A DNA stretch of 64,000 nucleotides, from NCBI RefSeq assembly GCF_964656455.1, contig NC_135725.1:53637688-53701687 (forward strand). Reading direction: 5' to 3'. Positions 57,167-64,000 of the stretch are shown here, in pieces; position 1 is the first letter of the stretch; every line of letters starts with the position of its first letter. Source of the DNA: Halichoerus grypus (taxonomy: Eukaryota > Chordata > Mammalia > Carnivora > Phocidae). The notes under the pieces were generated by a model. That model saw only the letters and a program-made list of their open reading frames with translations, was not told the DNA's origin and searched no databases. A program made the translations under genes and the position numbers.

Positions 57167-58677
57167 ATATAAGAAAGGAGATCAAGTTGCAGTTTTCATA
57201 ATGGCGAAGTCTACTTCAGCATCATATCTAATATAGTACTCCCTCTTTATAATCAAAATAATCAATATGGTGACAGCTAGCTTTATCTCCTTTGGCTAAA
57301 TGTGTCATATATAATTTTTTGGTGGTTCATGTGGCTAGTTTGTTTATTCAGCTACTTTTATGTTATTATTATTTTTAACAACATGCTGTTCTTAACAAAG
57401 TTTAAGTAAAGAATGTACCACACAGCCCACTGCATTCATGAGCATTTCATAAAAATGAGAATCTTCTTTTTAATTACAGTAGAAGTTGACCTCAATATAA
57501 AAGATTTAACATCCCACATGATCAGCAAGTTCACCTCCTTTCTACTCAGGCTATTTGGTAAAGTAAGAGTAAAGAGAGTCAAATGAAATTTTCAAACTAA
57601 GTAAATTTAAAAATATGCATGTATGACCTCAATCCACACAATTATTCATAAATCAGACCTAAGGATAAGATCTTTATCATAAATTTTCTTTCAAGTTTAT
57701 TTAACTAAAACACCATACTGCATATATATCAACCACTAAGTGCATAAACTAACTATAAATAAACAGTAAGGCTTCCTTTGCAACCTCAAATGGCAAATCT
57801 ATTTCCCCCACCACAGAGTTGTGCAATTTTATTTCTTTTTTACATTGGCTATGAGAATGAGCATTCGCTTGCTTTACTATTTAGCCCTATAACTTTCCTG
57901 GGTTTTCCAGGCAGATGTTAAATCGTGGAATTGGCTTGGAATTTCTTCTGAGGTTTGTCTTGGCATAAATCTCATTTCTCTTTTCTATTGCTACTTTATT
58001 TCACCTTTGTGATTGCTTCAGTTATGTTCCCTCTTCTTTCCCCTTTCTGGGAAGATATGAGGTAAAAACATCATTAAAAAAATCATTGCTTTTTCTGTCT
58101 CAAAGGGAGGTATTCGTACCCCACAGAATCCTCTGCTATCTTCATTGCCTGCTAAATCCTTCAATCTTTATCATCTCTCCAATTCTTCTATATTAGCCTT
58201 TAATATTATGTTTGCATGTACTTGTGCACAAATCACTATACTGATTGATTTTCTTAGAAAAAGTAAAATAATGCATTTATCATGGATATTTCTGATTATC
58301 ATCATCAGTATTCAATAATCTGGGCTATGTTTGTGACAATAATATGCTTCCTGTTTATTTTCAAATGATTTAAAGAGTTTAAGGTTGCAAGTTTTTTTCT
58401 TAAACAATGACTAAAAGTACTCAACAATGTGGCTCACTTCATGCTCAAATCATAAATATGGATTTTCAATATGGCTCCCAAGAGATGACAATAATGATTA
58501 TTTAAACATGTATTAATAATAATATTTTGAATAGGCAAGAATTAACAACAAATATGTCAGAGGGGGTACAGAATTAATTCAACATTTGGCTAGCACATAC
58601 ACAGATCTGAGAAAATATTAAAAATTTACCCTAGACAATGTGCTTGTCAGCAGACATCCTGTACTGTTGCTAGGGTA
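57167..58677. other. Long AT-rich unique stretch
   Basis: About 1.5 kb without a recognised repeat, unusual for this window. No frame above 60 codons and no RNA gene recognised. Confidence 0.5.
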
Positions 58678-58690
58678 CTGGATGTGACTG

Positions 58691-58889
58691 TGTTTTGTTT
58701 TTTTTTAAAGATTTTATTTATTTATTTGACAGAGAGAGACATAGTGAGAGAGGGAACACAAGCAGGTGGAGTGGGAGAGGGACAAGCAGGTGCCCCGCCG
58801 AGCAGGAGCCCGATGAGGGGCTCAATCCCAGGACCCTAGGACCATGACCTGAGCTGAAGATGTTTAACGACTGGGCCACCCAGGCACCC
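58691..58889 (-). mobile_element. Can-SINE, antisense, 13-bp TSD
   Basis: 'ttttaaagattttatttat', (GA)n, 'caggaccctaggaccatgacc', 'gggccacccaggcacccc'. Perfect TSD ctggatgtgactg at 58678-58690 and 58890-58902. Confidence 0.96.
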
Positions 58890-59009
58890 CTGGATGTGAC
58901 TGGTTTGATGCTGTGAAGGAACACTACAGAGAACATTCCTACCACTGCATGGAATAGCCAGTTTTGAAGGTAAGAGTTCACACGAGGACAGCACTTTGTT
59001 AGAATTTAA

Positions 59010-59469
59010 TATTTACGGGATGAATTGTGTTCCCCCAAAAGATACATTCAAGTCCAAATCCCTGTTACCTATGAATGTGACCCTATTTGGAAATAGGGTC
59101 TTTGCATATGTAATCAAGTAAGGTCCTACCAGAGTAGGGTAAACCCTAAACTGAATATGACTGGTGTCTTTATGATAAAAGGAAAAGGGACACAGACACG
59201 GATACACAGGAAGAACACTGTGCAACAATGGAGGCAGAGATTGGAGTGATGCATCTCCATGCCAGTGATACCAAGGACTACCAGCAACACCAGAAACTCA
59301 GAGAAAGGCAAGAACAGATTCTTCAACTAGAGCCTTCAGGGAGAGCATGTGCTTATTGACAGCTTGATTTCAGACTTCAAGCCTTCAGAACTGTGAGATA
59401 ATAAATTTCAGTTGTTTTGAGCTGCCTGGTTTATGGTACTTGTTATGGTAGCCCCAAGAAACTAACAAA
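59010..59469 (+). mobile_element. MLT1-like MaLR LTR, full length
   Basis: 'gggatgaattgtgttccccc', 'gaatgtgaccctatttggaaatagggtc', 'gaatatgactggtgtctttatg', 'cagagattggagtgatgcatc', 'tcagaactgtgagataataaatttcag' and 'ccccaagaaactaaca' give a complete LTR in order, with polyadenylation signal at about 59399. The minus-strand frames here are antisense noise. Confidence 0.88.
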
Positions 59470-60904
59470 GGTGTGTATTTATAGCATATACGGATTTTAT
59501 GTGTTCTTCTCATTGATATGTATGGTTCTGCAACAAGTATGAGAACGTTAGGAGTAAGCATCTGCCATTATTACACAGAAACTCAGAATTTGGACCACCC
59601 TTAGAGTTGTATAGACAATGCACTAAAGAGACAGTGAACTAAAGTTATACAGACAATAGTCTAAAGAAACAATGGACTAAAACTATCACTAGAGGATGGA
59701 ACGGGGAAGAGTATGAGGGGGGAATAAAAGACACACAATAAAGAAAGAGAAGAAATAGCATGATGATTGTGAACAATGAAGGTGGGTTTCCTCCCTTCTG
59801 GAGAAGATAACCAGAAAGGTGATAGTTCTCACTTTTTGCTGAGACTTCAGAAGCTTAAGAAGTAGTGATTGTATCTGAGATACTTCATGGTCTTATCAAA
59901 ATCTAATCTAGGGTCAAGCAGGAAAGGTTATGAGCAGAAGCTCCATGGAATCTCCAAGCCTTTGTCTTCTCTAGTCCCAAAGTCAATCTTGGTTAGACAC
60001 TGTGTAAGTCAACGCCAGGCAGATGGGAAACAAAGTCCACTCATTTGAAGAAGAAAACTACTCACTAGATTTCATTTTATTGTATTCTTTACTTTTGCCT
60101 AGAAGAGCTCCCCTTGGAACAATCTCCCTGATAGCTTCAAGTATCTATCTCATGACCTACAAAATGCAAACTGGCTACATTCCTATCTAAAATGACACTT
60201 TCTCTCCCTCTTCCATCTCAAAATTCTTATGCCTCATTTTATAAGCTAAGAAAAGCTCACCTGACTTACTGCCCCTAAAGCACTAACTAAAATAAAGATT
60301 TCCCAGAGATTTAATTAAATAAGATATGCAAAAGAGAGACATTATTCCACACATATATCTTATATCTATTATCTTTTATTTAACAGTTCCATTTGAGCGT
60401 ATGCTCATTTTACCCTTTTAATGTGATTTCTCTCTCTCCCATTTTTTTAATCTTTGATTTTTAATAGGAATAATTGCAGCTAATGAAAAATAAAAGATAA
60501 TCCCATAAGATACTTCTGGTATTTTATTTGTATAGATTTAAAAGACAGACTTCAAGTGCCAATCCAGAATTTAAAACTTTACAAATCTGGCCATGAACAA
60601 CCTCAGCAAAAATTTTTGAGAAACGCCAAAAATCAGAGGAAGCATATTTATTGACTATGGTGTGGCACACCACCATGTTGTGCACATTCTGCCATACACA
60701 CAATATTATTTAATTCTATTTACTTTGGCAGATAGACGTATCTATATCTACTGAGACACATAAAATGCTACAGAACCAGCAAGAGAAAAACTGGTTCAGG
60801 TTTGTATTGCAGTAAGTCTATGTTCTTTTTACTCTTCCATCTTACTATCAGATGTACAGTAAACATTCAGGTCCATGCACCACACACACAAACACACCAT
60901 ATAC
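59470..60904. other. Unique non-coding DNA
   Basis: About 1.4 kb without a recognised gene or repeat. A short local near-repeat, 'gacaat..actaaag.aacagtgaactaaa' / 'gacaatagtctaaagaaacaatggactaaa', occurs at about 59612-59682. Confidence 0.45.
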
Positions 60905-61150
60905 AAAATGTAACCGAGGGATTAAGAACACTGCCTCAAGAGTTAGTTTCCTTGGATTCAAGTCATAGTTGATATATTACTTATGTCTCCTTGGGCAAAT
61001 TAATTAATCTTTATGTGGCTCACTTCCTTCCTCTATAAAATGGGGTTAATAATAGTACATTTTTTGTAGGACTGTTGTAAACATTAAATGAGTTAATTTA
61101 TCTACAGTATTTAGAAAGTACCTGCCATGTAGCAAGTGTAAAAATTAGCA
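60905..61150 (+). mobile_element. MIR, nearly full length, sense
   Basis: 'gggattaagaacactgcctcaagagttag', 'tccttgggcaaattaattaatc', 'cctctataaaatggggttaataatagtac', 'taaatgagttaatttatc' and 'cctgccatgtagcaag' run in MIR order from tRNA-like head to tail. Confidence 0.85.
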
Positions 61151-61640
61151 TTATTTTATTCATACACCTACAAGTATTAGTTTATTCATATAAACACAAA
61201 TACTTAATGTGTCTGTATCATAGAGTCATCAGGTTGGTGATTATATAAACCACAAAATATAAAACACAAAGTGCCCAATTTTATTGTCAATATAAAATGC
61301 TTTGTTTTCACAAGATTTCATGAGTCAAATCACTATATATATTGAATATGGCATAAAATTTGCTCAACAGAGTTTTTTAGCATAGATATAAAGTTTCAGT
61401 TACAAAAATTTAACAATAAATCAGGGTTATCTTGAAAAGTTACTGCAGAATACTCATTTTAACACACACACATATATATATATATTTACATGTAAAACAT
61501 AATAAACTATGAGAAAACTAGAGAAGCTGTATAAATAGATAGAAAATACGCTCAATTTTAGGAGATTTGAATTTAATCGAATCTCTACCCCTTTGTGCTA
61601 CAGTCCAGACTGTCAATCAGCAGATGATTGCTATTATATT
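61151..61640. other. AT-rich DNA with CA/TA patch
   Basis: (CA)n(TA)n near 61463-61483; nothing else recognised. Confidence 0.45.
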
Positions 61641-61846
61641 ATATATATATATATTTTTAAGATTTTATTTATTTATTTGACAGAGATAGAGACAGCGAGA
61701 GTAGGAACACAAGCATGGGGAGTGGGAGAGGGAGAAGCAGGCTTCCCACAGAGCAGGGAGTCCAATGCGGGGCTCGATCCCAGGACCCTGGGATCATGAC
61801 CTGAGCCGAAGGCAGACGCTTAACGACTGAGCCACCCAGGAGCCCC
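61641..61846 (-). mobile_element. Can-SINE, antisense, 12-bp TSD
   Basis: (TA)n precedes 'tttttaagattttatttat'. Body 'gaccctgggatcatgacctg', end 'gagccacccaggagcccc'. TSD tgctattatatt at 61629-61640 and 61847-61858. Confidence 0.95.
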
Positions 61847-61894
61847 TGCTATTATATTTTAAAGGAGCTATTACTTTAATATAAGTCTTATACT

Positions 61895-61960
61895 TTTTTA
61901 TGCATAGTATACTGCCTGGCACATATTCAATCCTCACTAAATATTTAGTGGATTTATTGA
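61895..61960 (+). mobile_element. L2/MIR-type terminal fragment
   Basis: 'atactgcctggcacatattcaatcctcactaaatatttag' matches the common L2 terminus. Confidence 0.55.
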
Positions 61961-62640
61961 CTAGTTCATAAGGAAATTATAACATATATATATCAATAAG
62001 AATGACATTTAGCATATCATTATTTAGCATTCAAACATATGGGGAACTATTTGATAACATTCTTGCCATGTTTCTTGCCCCAAATTCCTTTCCTTCAGAG
62101 GAAAAAAAAAATTCCAATTTAGGGCCCTAATTGCTATGCCAACTAATACTAATATACATCAATTCTTGTTTTTACTCTCAGTCTAAAGACAGACTCACCT
62201 ACAATATGAAGAGCCATATAATCTATACATCTCTTGATTTAGTCCAAAGGGTCCCTGTCTGGCATCCTGACCTTTAAGAAGAACTTTGAGGATTATTGTG
62301 TTACCTGTGTCTTATCAGATATGCTTCACAGGTAAGGCATAAAAATTCTTAGTTGGCATATGGTTCAGGAATGTCCTCTGGGTTATTAATCAACAAGTAA
62401 TCTTTTGTTCATTTCAGTTTCCTTTCCTTTTTTCTTCAACTGACTTATCATTGAAAACGACTTTGTGAAAGGTAATGGCAGAAAAGTTTTGAAAGATCTA
62501 CAAAGTTGTAGTGAAATTAGGTATATGGTACTGAACACTCTCTCACAGGTCATATCAAATGTTTTAGTTGGAACCTTGGTAGACGAGGATAGAGAGGCAG
62601 GCCAGAAATACAGGACAATTAACATCTCGCAGGGAGCAGC
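61961..62640. other. Unassigned DNA
   Basis: Frames on opposite strands at 62386-62646 (minus, 86 codons) and 62465-62710 (plus, 81 codons) show no domain; they run into the LTR-like segment that follows. Confidence 0.4.
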
Positions 62641-62889
62641 CTTCAACCAATATTCTCAGAAACTGGTGGGTAAATATACCAGCCTGCCTGCCCTTGCCAT
62701 GAATAGATAAATGTGAGGCAAATACTTTGCAGCATTTTCCAGGGGGAACAAGTTTCAGTGACCAGTGTGGAAGCTGTCGGCCATCCCTCCCCTATATCAC
62801 TTCTCTGCTTCCCTGCCAGTGTTCCCTGCATTTTCCAAATAAAGTACTTGCACTTTAATTCTGCTTCTAGAAGAACCAAAACTTAAGCT
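62641..62889 (+). mobile_element. ERVL/MaLR-type LTR 3' end
   Basis: 'ccagtgttccctgcattttcc' then 'aaataaagtacttgcactttaattctgcttctag' and 'aaaacttaagct' match the R/U5 end of a mammalian LTR with polyadenylation signal at about 62837. The 5' boundary may lie further left. Confidence 0.6.
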
Positions 62890-63052
62890 ATGTGCCTCCG
62901 CATTCTTTAAATAAATATTTGCTAAGCACCTTGTATGTTCTAGTTACTAGAAAAACAGCAGTCACCAAAATGGTCAAAGAGTCCCAGCTTTAATGGAACT
63001 TTCCATTCTGGTGGATAAAAATAGAAAAAATAAAAGGGAGGAAAACACAGAT

Positions 63053-63131
63053 GTGTGTGTGTGTGTGTGTGAGAGAGAGACAGAGACAGAGACAGAGACA
63101 GAGACAGAGAGAGGTACAGAGAGAGAGAGAA
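63053..63131. repeat. (GT)n(GA)n(GACAGA)n compound microsatellite
   Basis: About 9 GT units, then GA, then about five 'gacaga' hexamers and a further GA run. Confidence 0.95.
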
Positions 63132-63298
63132 TAAAGGGATAGGAAGTTAAGGGAATACAAAGGATGAGGAATGAGATTATGATGACCAGGGAGGCAACAC
63201 TGATAAAAAGATACTCCAACAGAGACTGAAGGAGATGAAGAGGCTACTCATGTGAGTGTTGGTAGAAGAAATGTTCTGTCTTAGAAAACAGTGATGCA

Positions 63299-63546
63299 GA
63301 GGTACCTGGGTGGCTCAGTTGTTTGAGCATCCAACTTTTGTCTTCAGCTCAGGTCATGATCCCAGGGTTGTGAGATTTAGCCCCAAGTTGGGCTCCACAC
63401 TCAGTAGGAGTCTGGTTGGGATTCTCTTTCTCCCTCTCCCTCTCCCTGTCCCTTCCCCCTCTCATGCTCTCTCAAATAAACAAATAATTTTTTTTTCTTT
63501 CTCAAAAAAATAAATTTTTCTTTCTAAGAAAAAAGAAAAAAAAAAA
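63299..63546 (+). mobile_element. Older Can-SINE, sense, 14-bp TSD
   Basis: 'gaggtacctgggtggctcag', 'gcatccaacttttgtcttc', 'cccagggttgtgagatttag', then a long tail of A-rich and T-rich blocks from 63472. Perfect TSD aaaacagtgatgca at 63285-63298 and 63547-63560. Confidence 0.94.
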
Positions 63547-64000
63547 AAAACAGTGATGCAATTGTCCTTTGTCAGAAATACGCTGACCTTTTTAGATGAA
63601 CAGCAAGGACACCAACATGTCTGGAATGAAGTAAACAGGGAGAGTTAATGAGAGGAAGTCAGGGAATATTTTGTAGGGACAGCTGAAGGACTTTGGTTTA
63701 TATTCCGAATAAAATGAGAAGCAACAGAAGGTTCTGATAAGAGAAGTAATGACCTGAGTTTTATTACCATCACTCTGGCAGTATTGAGGATATCCTGTAG
63801 AATTCTGGGCACATTTTGAAGGCAAAGCCAACAGGATTTGCTAATGGTTGGAAATGAAGTAGGAAAGACTGACAGGATTCAGGGATAATCCCAAATTTGG
63901 GGGTTTTTTTTGCTTGTTTAATTTTTGTTTTTGTTTTATCTCTGTAACTGGACAGCAGGAGACAAGGAAACTACAGAAAATCAGGAGTTTTGTCATGAAC

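Larger units (their letters stand above)
62890..64000 (+). mobile_element. Old L1M-like 3' repeat, interrupted
   Basis: 'aaataaatatttgctaagcaccttgtatg', 'aaggactttggtttatattc', 'atcactctggcagtattgagg' and 'cattttgaaggcaaagccaacaggatttgctaatgg' match the old repeat at 31570 and 37415. It holds a microsatellite and a SINE and runs off the window end. Confidence 0.55.

Noticed and set aside
59126..59326. Minus-strand hydrophobic peptide of 66 residues
   Set aside because: Antisense to a full MLT1-like LTR; no gene evidence.
63053..63131. Regularly spaced short repeats suggesting an array (CRISPR-like or VNTR)
   Set aside because: Simple hexamer/dinucleotide microsatellite with no spacers; the genome is mammalian.
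1..64000. A previously undescribed multi-gene system
   Set aside because: No gene cluster, coding operon, domain-bearing frame or non-repeat array is present. The structure seen is explained by transposable elements, simple repeats and two small local duplications.

Overview
This is non-coding mammalian nuclear DNA from a carnivoran. I find no protein-coding gene, exon series, tRNA gene, CRISPR array or bacterial-type operon that the sequence supports. The longest open frames (about 125-137 codons) lie in repeats or in unsupported sequence. The lineage is read from 24 tRNA-derived Can-SINEs of the 'GGCGCCTGGGTGGCTCAG ... CTGGGATCGAGCCCC ... TCAAATAAATAAA' type. They lack the dog SINEC_Cf form and the felid form, and the L1 3' ends match the caniform type. 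A bear-, seal- or mustelid-like (arctoid) genome is the most likely source; this is inference from remembered families, not a search.

Layout. 1-10 kb: SINEs, an L2 3' end (990-1455), an antisense L1 3' end (4221-4577), AT-rich unique DNA, and a MaLR retroelement (LTR plus internal remnant, 7704-8930). 10-22 kb: L2 and MIR remnants, an LTR at 10.7-11.2 kb, a 120-bp segment present twice about 1 kb apart (16658-16777 and 17685-17804), and an LTR at 20.7-21.9 kb split by two SINEs. 22-35 kb: mostly unique AT-rich DNA with scattered MIR and SINE copies, an old L1M-like repeat split by a SINE (31.6-32.6 kb), and an MLT1-like LTR with a C-rich tract (32.9-33.25 kb). 35-42 kb: a 5'-inverted (twin-primed) L1 with a 17-bp target duplication, and a nested stack in which a MER2-like DNA transposon holds a 3'-truncated U4 snRNA retropseudogene and two SINEs. 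43-54 kb: microsatellites, a long L2 3' end (45.4-46.4 kb), a MER5-like element, a second locally duplicated segment of about 95 bp (49.1 and 51.1 kb), two abutting LTRs (51.8-52.4 kb), and a young 5'-truncated L1 with a 20-bp target duplication (53.1-53.4 kb). 54-64 kb: a hAT-like element split by a SINE, an MLT1-like LTR (59.0-59.5 kb), a full MIR, an ERV LTR 3' end, and a final L1M-like repeat split by a SINE.

No genes act together here. What can be read is a history of insertions: old L2, MIR, MaLR, MER2 and MER5 copies, then repeated L1-driven insertions (L1, SINE, U4 RNA). The poly(A) tails and 9-20 bp flanking duplications are still visible. No new biological system is evident. The most instructive features are the U4 insertion inside MER2, the two non-TE local duplications and the twin-primed L1.
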